NCBI GenBank assembly: GCA_018663035.1
Contig: JABJEX010000042.1
Location: 1-57,470, forward strand
DNA length: 57,470 bases
Direction of reading: 5' to 3'
From: Porticoccaceae bacterium
GTDB taxonomy: Bacteria > Pseudomonadota > Gammaproteobacteria > Pseudomonadales > Porticoccaceae
Below the pieces are notes generated by a model. It had not been told where the DNA came from. It was given only the letters and a program-made list of their open reading frames with translations, and ran no database searches. The position numbers and the translations under genes are program-made. Position 1 is the first letter of the stretch, and each line of letters opens with the position of its first letter. Positions 28,577-37,418 of this stretch are shown here, piece by piece.

Positions 28577-29406
28577 TGCCAATACAGCTAACCGGCCATC
28601 TGAGTAAAATGGAGGTAGAACTGGCGGATACTGTTCAGTATCAGCTGCCCCTCGACGACCAAAAGGTTGCTTTAAATAGCCTTATTGGCAGCTTGATAAG
28701 CATTGAGCATATTGGTGATATTCATTGTCTGCACTGTGGGCGACGCTCTAAAAAAAGCTTTAGTCAGGGCTACTGCTACCCCTGTTTTACCAAACTTCCC
28801 CAGTGCGATACCTGCATTATGAGCCCGGAGCGATGTCATTTTCATCATGGCACCTGCCGAGATCCGGCCTGGGGTGAGAAGTACTGTTTTACTGACCACT
28901 TTGTCTATCTAGCCAATAGTTCAGGCGTCAAGGTTGGCATTACTAGAGGCACTCAGCTACCCACGCGCTGGATTGATCAGGGCGCTACTCAGGGGTTGCC
29001 GATTTTTCGGGTGCAGGCCCGTTATCAGGCTGGCCTTATAGAAGACTGTATCCGCGAGCATGTGGCAGACAAAACCAGTTGGCAAAAAATGCTGAAAGGC
29101 GATGCAGAGCCTGTAGATCTGGCGACAATTCGCGATGAGCTCATAGCAAAGTCAGAGCCGGGCCTCGAATTACTTGAGCAGGAATTTGGCTTACAGGCTC
29201 TACAGCGCCTGTACAGCGAGACCATTACCGAGATTAATTTTCCGGTGCAACAGTACCCAGAAAAAGTGAAGAGCTTTAATCTGGATAAGCAACCCCTAGT
29301 TGAGGGTGTACTCAAAGGTATCAAAGGCCAGTATCTTATCCTCGATACGGGTGTAATCAATATTCGCAAATACACTGCATACAATGTGCAGTTTACCGCT
29401 AGTTAA
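28576..29406 (+). CDS. DUF2797 protein with cysteine-rich zinc-binding region
   Basis: A 276-residue protein of unknown function. The central part has successive cysteine pairs: CLHC at 51-54, CYPC at 67-70, CDTC at 77-80 and further Cys/His at 87-94. These look like zinc ribbons. After them, FVYLANSSGVKVGITRG followed by a charged helix resembles a GIY-YIG-like fold, and a nucleic-acid role has to be considered, though this is inference. ATG 28576 is preferred over GTG 28564 because it overlaps the preceding stop as TAATG. Confidence 0.82.
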   Translation: MPIQLTGHLSKMEVELADTVQYQLPLDDQKVALNSLIGSLISIEHIGDIHCLHCGRRSKKSFSQGYCYPCFTKLPQCDTCIMSPERCHFHHGTCRDPAWGEKYCFTDHFVYLANSSGVKVGITRGTQLPTRWIDQGATQGLPIFRVQARYQAGLIEDCIREHVADKTSWQKMLKGDAEPVDLATIRDELIAKSEPGLELLEQEFGLQALQRLYSETITEINFPVQQYPEKVKSFNLDKQPLVEGVLKGIKGQYLILDTGVINIRKYTAYNVQFTAS

Positions 29407-29422
29407 GCTAAGGACATTGCCA

Positions 29423-32053
29423 GTGAAAGACGCTTTGCCACAAACCATATATTTAAAAGACTACCAGGTGTCCCCATTTTTGGTAGACACCACAGATCTT
29501 GTTTTTGAACTGGGTGACGAGCAGACTAGGGTAACCAGCAAGTTGGCGATTCGCCGCAATCCAGAGAGCACAGAGCAAGACGCTAGCCTTGAGCTAAATA
29601 GCAAAGGTGATGTGCAGTTGCAGTGGATAGAGGTAGATGGTCAGCGTCTGCAAGACAGTGCATACAGTCTCTCCGATCATTTGCTGCTAGTACCGAACCT
29701 TCCGGCTAGCTGCGAACTCAGTATACAGGTGGTGATTCGACCCCAGGACAATACCTCCATGATGGGCCTGTACAGGTCCCGCACCATGTACTGTACCCAG
29801 TGTGAGGCCGAGGGCTTTCGCCGAATCACCTACTTCCCTGACCGACCAGATATTATGTCGGTGTTTAGGGTCAAGATTATTGCCGATAAAGCTAGCTATC
29901 CAGTTTTACTGTCCAACGGCAACGCCATTGAGCGCGCAGATCTCGATGGGGGTCGCCACAGCGTGACCTGGCACGATCCGTTTAAGAAACCGTCCCACCT
30001 ATTTGCGCTGGTAGCTGGCACCCTATCTGTAGTTGAAGATAGCTTTACCACTATGTCCGGCCGCGAAATTCCCCTACAGATTTTTGTTGAGGAGAAAGAT
30101 CTCGATAAATGCGATCACGCCATGCTATCCCTGAAAAACTCTATGCGCTGGGATGAAGAGGTCTATGGTCGGGAGTACGATCTGGATATTTTCATGATAG
30201 TGGCGGTAGACGACTTTAATATGGGCGCTATGGAAAACAAGGGCCTAAATATCTTTAATACCTCCGCTGTGCTGGCCAACTCTAAAACTGCAACCGACGC
30301 TTCATTCCAGCGCGTCGAGGCCATTGTTGCTCATGAGTATTTTCACAACTGGTCTGGTAATAGAGTAAATCTTCGAGACTGGTTCCAGTTGAGTCTCAAG
30401 GAGGGTTTCACGGTCTTTCGCGACACCCAGTTTTCTGCGGATATGAATTCAGTCACGGTGAAGCGCATCGAAGACGTCGCCTTTTTGCGTACCCATCAGT
30501 TTGCCGAAGATGGCGGCCCAATGTCTCATCAGGTACAGCCTGACTCCTATATGGAGATCAATAATTTTTACACCGTTACTGTGTATGAAAAAGGCTCAGA
30601 AATTGTTGGTATGTACCATAGCCTGCTGGGGCCAGAGACCTTCCGCAAGGCTACCGACCTCTACTTTGACCGCCACGATGGCGAGGCAGTAACCATAGAA
30701 GAATTTGTGTGCGCTATGGAAGACGCGAGTGGCCGAGACCTCAGCCAGTTCCGCCGTTGGTACAAGCAATCTGGAACCCCTGTGTTAACTGTGCAGTCAG
30801 AGTTTGACGCAGAGGCTAAAACCTACAGCCTGAACTTTCAGCAGAGCTGCCCAGCGACCCCGGGGCAGCCAGAAAAACAACCTTTTTTGATTCCAGTAAA
30901 GCTAGGCCTAGTCGCCGCAGACGGGTCTGATATGGTAATTAATGCCGAGGGTCAAACAGAGATCATCTTTGAAATGACCGAGGCGACTCAGCAGCTGGTT
31001 ATCCACAATATCGACCAGTGGCCGGTGCCTTCGTTACTGAGGGGTTTCTCCGCGCCCGTCAAGCTGGAATATGATTACAGTCCTGAAGAGCTGGCTCATC
31101 TTATGGCCCATGACAGCGATGGTTTCAATCGCTGGGACGCCAGCCAGGCCCTGACTATGTCTGTTCTTGAGCAGCTGATTGAAGACAGCCTGCACGACCG
31201 CCCCATGGTGCTGGATGGTCAGCTGATAGAGGCATTTAAGGCGCTTTTAGAAGACGAGTCGCTAGACAGTGCAATGGTCGCCCTGATGTTACAGCTGCCC
31301 AGCGAAGCCCTATTGCATGAAGAGACTGAGACTGTCCATGCTGCAGCTATTCACGATGCTCGCTCGTTTATGCGCACCGCTCTGGCCGGCTGTTTGGCGG
31401 AGCAGTTGCAGGCAATTTATCAGCGCTACAATGTGCAACAAACCTATCAGCCAACCATCGACCAGATTGGTGGGCGCAGTCTCAAAAATGCCGTACTGGG
31501 TTACCTGATGCTGGTGGAGACAGGAGTAGAGTTGGCCTGGACCCAGTTTACCCAGGCTGACAATATGACTGACGAATCCGCTGCATTGGTTGCCCTGGTT
31601 AATTGCCCAGAGGCCGCAGATTATGCAGCTCAGGCACTGGCCATATTTGAAGAAAAATACCGTGAGGAGGCGCTGGTAATGAATCTCTGGCTGCAAATTC
31701 AGGCCAGCAACAGCCAGCCCGGTGGCTTGCAGAGGGTATTGGCTCTGATGGAACATTCCGCCTTCAGCATGACCAACCCGAATAAGATTCGCAGCCTCAT
31801 TGGTGCATTTGCCAACGCTAACCATGTCAACTTCCATAACCCTGATGGCTCTGGTTACAGATTCTTAACCGAACAGATTCTGGCACTAAATACGGTAAAT
31901 CCGCAGATTGCTGCGAGGCTAGTGACGCCGTTGACGCGCTGGAAAAAATTTCCGGAGCCCAATGGGCAGCAAATGCGTGAGGCACTGCAAAACATCGCCA
32001 ATCATGCAAATTTAGTTAAAGACTTGCACGAAATAGTCTCTAAGTCACTCTAA
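29423..32053 (+). CDS. pepN: Aminopeptidase N
   Basis: A broad-specificity zinc metallo-aminopeptidase of the M1 family in the cytoplasm, used in peptide turnover. It has 876 residues. The exopeptidase motif GAMEN is at 268-272 and the zinc site HEYFH at 304-308, with the third ligand Glu in LKEGF near 327. Length and the C-terminal helical domain match E. coli PepN (870). GTG 29423, behind TAAGGA, is chosen. An ATG at 29384 would overlap the DUF2797 gene by 23 bases and add 13 residues with no family match. Confidence 0.95.
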   Translation: MKDALPQTIYLKDYQVSPFLVDTTDLVFELGDEQTRVTSKLAIRRNPESTEQDASLELNSKGDVQLQWIEVDGQRLQDSAYSLSDHLLLVPNLPASCELSIQVVIRPQDNTSMMGLYRSRTMYCTQCEAEGFRRITYFPDRPDIMSVFRVKIIADKASYPVLLSNGNAIERADLDGGRHSVTWHDPFKKPSHLFALVAGTLSVVEDSFTTMSGREIPLQIFVEEKDLDKCDHAMLSLKNSMRWDEEVYGREYDLDIFMIVAVDDFNMGAMENKGLNIFNTSAVLANSKTATDASFQRVEAIVAHEYFHNWSGNRVNLRDWFQLSLKEGFTVFRDTQFSADMNSVTVKRIEDVAFLRTHQFAEDGGPMSHQVQPDSYMEINNFYTVTVYEKGSEIVGMYHSLLGPETFRKATDLYFDRHDGEAVTIEEFVCAMEDASGRDLSQFRRWYKQSGTPVLTVQSEFDAEAKTYSLNFQQSCPATPGQPEKQPFLIPVKLGLVAADGSDMVINAEGQTEIIFEMTEATQQLVIHNIDQWPVPSLLRGFSAPVKLEYDYSPEELAHLMAHDSDGFNRWDASQALTMSVLEQLIEDSLHDRPMVLDGQLIEAFKALLEDESLDSAMVALMLQLPSEALLHEETETVHAAAIHDARSFMRTALAGCLAEQLQAIYQRYNVQQTYQPTIDQIGGRSLKNAVLGYLMLVETGVELAWTQFTQADNMTDESAALVALVNCPEAADYAAQALAIFEEKYREEALVMNLWLQIQASNSQPGGLQRVLALMEHSAFSMTNPNKIRSLIGAFANANHVNFHNPDGSGYRFLTEQILALNTVNPQIAARLVTPLTRWKKFPEPNGQQMREALQNIANHANLVKDLHEIVSKSL

Positions 32054-32372
32054 ACTCCTGTCCTATTGCAAATGCTGGCAGGGGTTGGGCAAAGGCTAGC
32101 ACTGTGGGCTAACCTTTAGGTATCAGCTCGCCGATCCTGCACGATCCGAGCTGTTGTCCAGGCGACCAGATTAAGTAGTTCTGGAGTGCTGATGCCCGTT
32201 GGCACCTTGCGTCTGGGCGTTATTGAAAAAAAGAGGTTAGATTAGCCTCTTTTTTTTTTGGGATTTTTTTCGAGATATTTTTCGGAGTTTTTGCCGCGAC
32301 GGTTGTTGTCCAAAACAGCGCTAAGGCTGTTTTGGATACAGTACTAAGACTATTTTGGACACAGTACTAAGA
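32054..32372. other. 319-bp gap between pepN and batD
   Basis: A convergent intergenic region. It contains a strong terminator (32226-32258), a perfect 11-bp hairpin (32309-32336) and a three-copy tandem repeat that runs into the end of batD. No coding sequence or tRNA was seen. Confidence 0.7.
32226..32258. terminator. Rho-independent terminator after pepN
   Basis: AAAAAAAGAGG pairs with CCTCTTTTTTT around TTAGATTAG, and the T run continues. Because A and T runs flank both arms it could act in both directions. Confidence 0.9.
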
Positions 32373-32389
32373 CTATTTTGGGTACAGTG
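32309..32389. repeat. 11-bp hairpin plus three 23-bp tandem repeats over the batD stop
   Basis: TCCAAAACAGC (32309-32319) pairs perfectly with GCTGTTTTGGA (32326-32336), loop GCTAAG. The right arm belongs to the first of three 23-bp units: 32321-32343, 32344-32366 and 32367-32389. Each begins CTAAG and ends near TACAGT or ACAGTA, with 1-4 differences between units. The third unit contains the batD stop (32373-32375) and its last codons. Confidence 0.88.
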
Positions 32390-34088
32390 GCTTAAGCGGC
32401 TGACCCTTGGTTTTCTGCCGAGCCATAGTGCCGGAACCTGCCGACAGAGATCTAAGCTGTTTAACCAGCAACTTTAAATCTACAGGCTCCTGATCACCGC
32501 CACCTTTGTATAGCTGGCGATCCAAAGCGGCAAACCTGTCTTTTACTTGCGGGTCACCCAGTTGTTCCGCCAGCTCGGTTAAGCCGTTGGGCTCTGCCTC
32601 GGGAAACATCTCTCTGCCCCAGTGCAAAATACTGTCGCGCACAGCAGCTAGGTCATTGCTATCAGCCTGGGTTTCTACCATTTTAAGCTTTTGTTTAAGG
32701 CTTAGATGGGCACTGTTGACTGGTTTGGCCCCGAGCATACGGGTCTTTGGCAAGCTGCGGTCTCGGGCCAGCAGGGCGATGACCACCGCAACTAACAGAG
32801 CGTTAAGCGCCAGAGACCATTGAGTTAGCGCTGAGGGCTGGCTAGGTTGGTTGTCGAGCTGATTGGGTTCGACGCCGAGCACCAGCGGCTCTGGTTGAAA
32901 TAGAGGTTGGCTATTTGTCTGGATAGGGGGTGCCGGCTGTACCTGCACAGTTTTGGAGGAGAGACTGGTGGTTTCCATGCGCTGCTTATTAGTATTCCAC
33001 CAGCGTACCTGTATAGCGGGCAACTGCATTTCACCAGCTCTGTTGGGCACCATTGCAATGGTTTCTGTGCGCACAGCCTGCACGCCATTCTCAGTAATCT
33101 GGTCGTCCACTCTGGGTTGATCTGGGTAGCTTTTGTAATCATCTCTGTCAGGGTAGTCCAGGGGCTGAATCTGGGCGCCGGTTAGTCCCTGAGCTCTTAT
33201 GGTAATAGTTCTGGTAATTGGCTCTCCGACTCGCATGGTACTTAGGTCACTGCTCCACTGCTCGCTGAGTTCAAGCTGTGTCGCTGGCATCCAGTTTTCT
33301 ACGGGAATATGTGCGGGTCGTGCCATCACATCAATAGTCTTGGGGTCTGTGGTGCGAAACAGCTGGTTCCCACGGCTGGAAAACGCGCCGAACTGTCGGC
33401 GACCAGTGCTCTCAAATGCACCAAAACGCAATGCTGGAATATCGAGTTTACCGCTCGTCTGAGGAAATAAAGCGTACGAGACTTCTACGACAAGATAGTT
33501 GCGGCCATTAATTATTTTCTGAAATTGTCTTTCACCTAGTCGCTGCACCAAGGCCTCAGGAACAGCTAGGTCAGAGAGTGTCAAATCTTGGAGCTGCACT
33601 GAGGTGTAGAGCCGTTGAGTTAAAATAATTTGCTCTTGGATATAGACGCTGTCTTTATCAACCATGGTCTCTGTATAAACTGGCTGCTCACCTGCGCCTG
33701 CGCTGCTGTTGGCGGCTGCACGCACAGTAATCTCCAGGGCGTTACTGACATCATTCCTAAAGCTAATTGAGGGGATTAAGATCTCGCCGACACGTTTTGG
33801 TAGCAATACCATAGTCCAGTCGGTGTATGACTGGGCCTGTCCGTTGACCCAAGAATACTGTTGCTGTCGACTATTGCTAAGTATCTCAAAGTCATTCTCT
33901 AGCATCGAAAAATCTGGCTCTGAGCTAATCACCTGGCCATCGTAACGAATCACCAGTTGCAGGGTCTCACCACTGTCTAAGGTGCTGCGATCGACTCTCG
34001 CGATAAGCTCAGCCCAACTGCTGGCCGCAAGGCCATATAACACTGTCAGGGCAAATAGATGTATGAGATTTCGTGAAGGTATTTTCAT
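32373..34088 (-). CDS. batD: BatD (oxygen-tolerance-type) protein
   Basis: A 571-residue envelope protein. The N-terminal signal (about residues 1-26, ending SSWA) is followed by beta-rich repeats (AELIARVDRSTLDSGETLQL). One transmembrane helix lies near 425-445 (LALNALLVAVVIALLA), with a cytoplasmic tail ending in KPLYPK. This layout matches BatD. It is the last gene of the moxR-DUF58-DUF4381-batA-batB/C-batD operon, and its ATG abuts the preceding stop. The role in aerotolerance or envelope stress is known only for some species. The last codons lie in a 23-bp tandem repeat. Confidence 0.88.
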   Translation of the reverse strand: MKIPSRNLIHLFALTVLYGLAASSWAELIARVDRSTLDSGETLQLVIRYDGQVISSEPDFSMLENDFEILSNSRQQQYSWVNGQAQSYTDWTMVLLPKRVGEILIPSISFRNDVSNALEITVRAAANSSAGAGEQPVYTETMVDKDSVYIQEQIILTQRLYTSVQLQDLTLSDLAVPEALVQRLGERQFQKIINGRNYLVVEVSYALFPQTSGKLDIPALRFGAFESTGRRQFGAFSSRGNQLFRTTDPKTIDVMARPAHIPVENWMPATQLELSEQWSSDLSTMRVGEPITRTITIRAQGLTGAQIQPLDYPDRDDYKSYPDQPRVDDQITENGVQAVRTETIAMVPNRAGEMQLPAIQVRWWNTNKQRMETTSLSSKTVQVQPAPPIQTNSQPLFQPEPLVLGVEPNQLDNQPSQPSALTQWSLALNALLVAVVIALLARDRSLPKTRMLGAKPVNSAHLSLKQKLKMVETQADSNDLAAVRDSILHWGREMFPEAEPNGLTELAEQLGDPQVKDRFAALDRQLYKGGGDQEPVDLKLLVKQLRSLSAGSGTMARQKTKGQPLKPLYPK

Positions 34089-35924
34089 TTACCAGCGCTC
34101 TTGCTCGTTGGGTGGTTTAGGGCGACGTTGTTGCAGTGCGCGTTGCCGCGACTGATAGAGAAACTTTTGCCGCAGAAGTCCGCCAGGATCATCTGGTACT
34201 CGGCGCAACATCTGCTCAATCTCTTGTTGATTTTGTCTATCTTCTTCACTGAGCTGTTGTTCCTGGCTCGCCTCAGATTCCTGCTCGGTCTGCTGTTCTT
34301 GCGCCTGTTGTTCTTGTTGCTGATCTTCTGGTTGCGGCTCAGCTTGATCCTGCGGTTGCTCCTGCGGATTTTGCGATTGCTCAGACTGTTGCTGATTTTG
34401 CTCGCTGGCATCTGATTCTTGCTGGTCAGATTGCTCCTTTTTATTTTGTTGCTGATTTTGCTGTTGGTCCTGTTGCCCGTTCTCTTGATTTTGCTGCTGG
34501 TTCTCTTGATTCTCTTGGTCCTGATTTTGTTCTTGCTGCTGTTGCAATTTTTCCAGTAAGTCGCGGTTTGCCAAGGCATCGGGCATCTCTGGCTGCAACT
34601 CTAGCGCGCGGTTATAGGCGTCGATAGCCGCCTCAAAATCGCCTGATTTAGCGAGGGCATTACCTCGGTTGTAGTGGCTGTCAGCCGTATTCTCAAGACT
34701 GTAGTCACTAATGGCACTGTCGTAGTCACCAGCGCGATAGGCAGCGCTCGCGCGCCACTGGTCGTTCTCAAACAGAGTTTGTGCTCTGGCTGCATCACCA
34801 GACTGCAGAGCCTCTGAGCCCTGTTGGTCGCTGGTGCGCCACAAATCGTCCCAGACTGAGGCGGACGCTGGATCGGACAGGGTTAGCATTGGGCCGAGCA
34901 GTACTAGCACCACCGTACCTTTGCGAAAACTCATCATCAGTGCTGGCAATAGAAGTAATATAAGCCAAAAGCCTTGATCGTCCCAAAGATCAAAGGATCG
35001 ATCCAACTCTCTGGTCGCGTCTGGAAATAACAGGTCAGTTGAGGCTAGCAGTGCTTTGATATCGCTGTCGTCGGCGCTGATACTGCGATAGTTACCACCA
35101 TTATTGGCAGCCAGTTGACGCAGCGAGGCACTCTCTAGTTTGGGGATTAAAATACTACCGCTGCGGTCCTTAACAAAGCCGCCATCACCCATGGGTATGG
35201 GGGCTCCCTCCTCAGTACCAACACCCAGTATGGAGAGGCGAAACTTACCAGTCTGGGCAACGAGAGCGCCGATACTCGACCAGCCTGAGCGCGCTACGCC
35301 ATCAGTTATCAGGAGAATATCAGCCTGTTGGTAGCCACCGTTGTTAGCCAGATCTATGGCCATGGCTATAGCCTCTTCTGCATTGCTACCGTATTCCGGT
35401 AGTAGGGTTGGATGCAGTATGGGGACCAGGCTAATAATAGTATTGCTATCCTCGGTAAGTGGAGACAGGGTATGGGCTTCCCCGCCGTAAACCACCAGAG
35501 CTGCAAAGCCCTCTTTGCGACTATTTAGAATATCGATCAGTTTGTAGCGAGCCCTTACCAGCCTACTGGGGCTAATATCCTCAGCTAACATTGAGGGCGA
35601 TAAATCCAGCACCACAATCAATGCGGAGTCCTGTTTGTGCACCGGCTGCGGTAGCTGCTGCCAGCTGGGTCCGGCAAGACTGAGGCAGCAGGCTATCCAG
35701 GCGGTGGCCAAGCCGCCAACCAGCCAGCCAGTGCGGGCATTGTTATGAGTCTCACCCTGCAATAAAAAGGGTAGCAGCGCTGGATTAATAATATTTTCCC
35801 AGCTGCCGGCGCGCTGTTTACGCCAACGGTAGAGGACTAGTAAGGCGGCCACAGGTACCAGACCTAAAAACCACCAGGGGCGCAGAAAGTGGAAATCGCT
35901 AAAATTTGCCAGCCAATCAGACAT
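34089..35924 (-). CDS. batB: BatB-BatC fusion: VWA domain plus TPR and Gln-rich tail
   Basis: A 611-residue inner-membrane protein. It has a membrane segment near 20-35, a second near 65-85 and a VWA domain with the MIDAS residues Asp107, Ser109 and Ser111 (LDLSPSM). A further helix lies near 310-345. TPR repeats occupy about 400-465 (AAYRAGDYDSAISDY, SHYNRGNALAKSGDFEAAIDAYNRAL). A tail of more than 100 residues is dominated by Gln and Glu (about 465-570). Separate BatB and BatC proteins exist in Bacteroides; here they are one chain. ATG 35924 has an ideal GGAGG and overlaps batA by 8 bases. An upstream start at 35966 is less likely. Confidence 0.88.
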   Translation of the reverse strand: MSDWLANFSDFHFLRPWWFLGLVPVAALLVLYRWRKQRAGSWENIINPALLPFLLQGETHNNARTGWLVGGLATAWIACCLSLAGPSWQQLPQPVHKQDSALIVVLDLSPSMLAEDISPSRLVRARYKLIDILNSRKEGFAALVVYGGEAHTLSPLTEDSNTIISLVPILHPTLLPEYGSNAEEAIAMAIDLANNGGYQQADILLITDGVARSGWSSIGALVAQTGKFRLSILGVGTEEGAPIPMGDGGFVKDRSGSILIPKLESASLRQLAANNGGNYRSISADDSDIKALLASTDLLFPDATRELDRSFDLWDDQGFWLILLLLPALMMSFRKGTVVLVLLGPMLTLSDPASASVWDDLWRTSDQQGSEALQSGDAARAQTLFENDQWRASAAYRAGDYDSAISDYSLENTADSHYNRGNALAKSGDFEAAIDAYNRALELQPEMPDALANRDLLEKLQQQQEQNQDQENQENQQQNQENGQQDQQQNQQQNKKEQSDQQESDASEQNQQQSEQSQNPQEQPQDQAEPQPEDQQQEQQAQEQQTEQESEASQEQQLSEEDRQNQQEIEQMLRRVPDDPGGLLRQKFLYQSRQRALQQRRPKPPNEQERW

Positions 35925-36927
35925 TAATGCCTCCACGATTGGCCAAGCCAAGCTTGAGTGAGCCAAGCACCAGGCTCAACACAAAGGCGAGGCCAAGGGG
36001 CCAGTGGTAAAGGCTGGCGACAGGGCGGATGGTTTCAGCATCCTGCTCTATGGGTTCCAGGCGATTGAGCTCGGTATAGATTGCGCTGAGTTCCTCTGGG
36101 TCCCGTGCGCGAAAGAACTTGCCGCCAGTCTGTTCGGCAATCGCTATTAGACTGGCTTCATCGAGATCGGCGCTCGGATTGGTAACACGTTTACCAAAGA
36201 GCCCCCAGGTTTCTTGAACCTCTGCGCCAATACCAACTGTGTATATTTTTACTCCGGCTCGGCGCGCTAGATCTGCGCCCTGCGCAGGCTCCAGTTCACC
36301 GGCATTGCTGGCGCCATCGGTTAGCAAAATAACCACTCGATGATTTTCTGGGCGATCTTGCAGCCGTTTAACAGACAGTCCTATGGCATCGCCGATAGCT
36401 GTGCCGTCTTTACCGGCAAAGCCAATTTGCGCTTCGTTGAGCAGCGTCTGCATACTCTGTCGGTCAAAGGTAAGAGGTGTTTGCAGGTAGGCCTTTTCAC
36501 CAAACAGAATAAGCCCAAGACGGTCACCCTCTCGCTCTATCACAAAGTCACCGACGACTGATTTTACTGTCGTCAGACGATCTACCTGTTGGCCATTCTG
36601 CACCATATCGTCGCGCCCCATACTCCCGGAGATATCCACTGCCAGCAGAATGTCTCGGCCATTTGTAGGCAGAGCCACGGGCTCACCCACCCACACCGGC
36701 CGCGCTAGGGCAGCCACTGTTGCTAACCAGCTAAGGCTTAAAAGCAATAGCAAGAGCCTGCTCAGCCACTGCCCACCTGTGCGAGACCCCTGATGGCCAG
36801 AGGCCGCATGGGCCAGTAGCGGAGCTCGTAAGGCGCGCACCCTAGTTGCCGCAGAGGTACGCCAGTGGCGGTAAAGAAAGGGTAGGGGAGCAAGCACCAG
36901 CGCCCAGGGCCAGAGAAGGTTTAGCAT
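35917..36927 (-). CDS. batA: BatA-type VWA domain protein
   Basis: A 336-residue inner-membrane protein with hydrophobic segments at about 3-18, 55-75 and 308-328. Between them lies a von Willebrand A domain whose metal site is visible as Asp98, Ser100 and Ser102 (AVDISGSMG), with TDGASNAGE near 204. It probably binds a partner through metal-dependent adhesion, perhaps with the neighbouring VWA protein and the MoxR ATPase. It overlaps both flanking genes by a few bases, so expression is coupled. Confidence 0.9.
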   Translation of the reverse strand: MLNLLWPWALVLAPLPFLYRHWRTSAATRVRALRAPLLAHAASGHQGSRTGGQWLSRLLLLLLSLSWLATVAALARPVWVGEPVALPTNGRDILLAVDISGSMGRDDMVQNGQQVDRLTTVKSVVGDFVIEREGDRLGLILFGEKAYLQTPLTFDRQSMQTLLNEAQIGFAGKDGTAIGDAIGLSVKRLQDRPENHRVVILLTDGASNAGELEPAQGADLARRAGVKIYTVGIGAEVQETWGLFGKRVTNPSADLDEASLIAIAEQTGGKFFRARDPEELSAIYTELNRLEPIEQDAETIRPVASLYHWPLGLAFVLSLVLGSLKLGLANRGGINV

Positions 36928-37418
36928 GGGTACTGGTACTCCAGCTCGGCGCTATTAACATGCTGGTTAATCCAGATTCTTGTGTTCTCCACCAATAGCT
37001 GGGTGTCAGCGGAGCTCATACGCTCATCGCTGGAATAGAGGCCAGTCTCTAGTGAGGCTAGGGACTGGCTAAACTTAGCATTGGGCCCGCTCTGCTCCAG
37101 AAACTCGAGAAACTGCGCTAAGCTGAGACTACTAAAGCCTCGCTGCGGATAGGCTGTGTCTGCTGTCCGCTTTAGAAGAGTAAGCAGGGCGCTGGCCTCA
37201 GGGCTGCCACTGGTTTGCATGGTCTGTAGCTGGAGTAGTGCCTGACGACGGTAGAGGTTAGCTCTGTAGCGCCGCAGCCAGACCGCGATAGATAACCCTA
37301 GGACAGCTGCAATCAGCGCCAGCAGTAGCCACCAGCCTGGTGCTAGAGGCCACAGTGACACCGCCTCTGGCAGGTGGATATCGCGCAGTTCGGCCAATGG
37401 GTCTCCCTGATTACTCAT
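36921..37418 (-). CDS. DUF4381 membrane protein
   Basis: A 165-residue protein with a single membrane helix near 27-49 (APGWWLLLALIAAVLGL). The N-terminal segment reads LRDIHLPEAVSLWPLAPGW, the DUF4381 signature. The C-terminal cytoplasmic part is helical. It is always found between DUF58 and VWA genes in this type of operon. Its function is unknown; it is presumably a scaffold in the same membrane complex. It overlaps the DUF58 gene by one base (TGATG) and batA by seven. Confidence 0.87.
   Translation of the reverse strand: MSNQGDPLAELRDIHLPEAVSLWPLAPGWWLLLALIAAVLGLSIAVWLRRYRANLYRRQALLQLQTMQTSGSPEASALLTLLKRTADTAYPQRGFSSLSLAQFLEFLEQSGPNAKFSQSLASLETGLYSSDERMSSADTQLLVENTRIWINQHVNSAELEYQYPC

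Noticed and set aside
34101-34579. Long open frames opposite or in another frame of the batB/C tail
   Set aside because: They arise from the repetitive Gln/Glu codons on the minus strand and have low-complexity Leu-rich or Lys/Asn/Arg-rich translations with no gene context.
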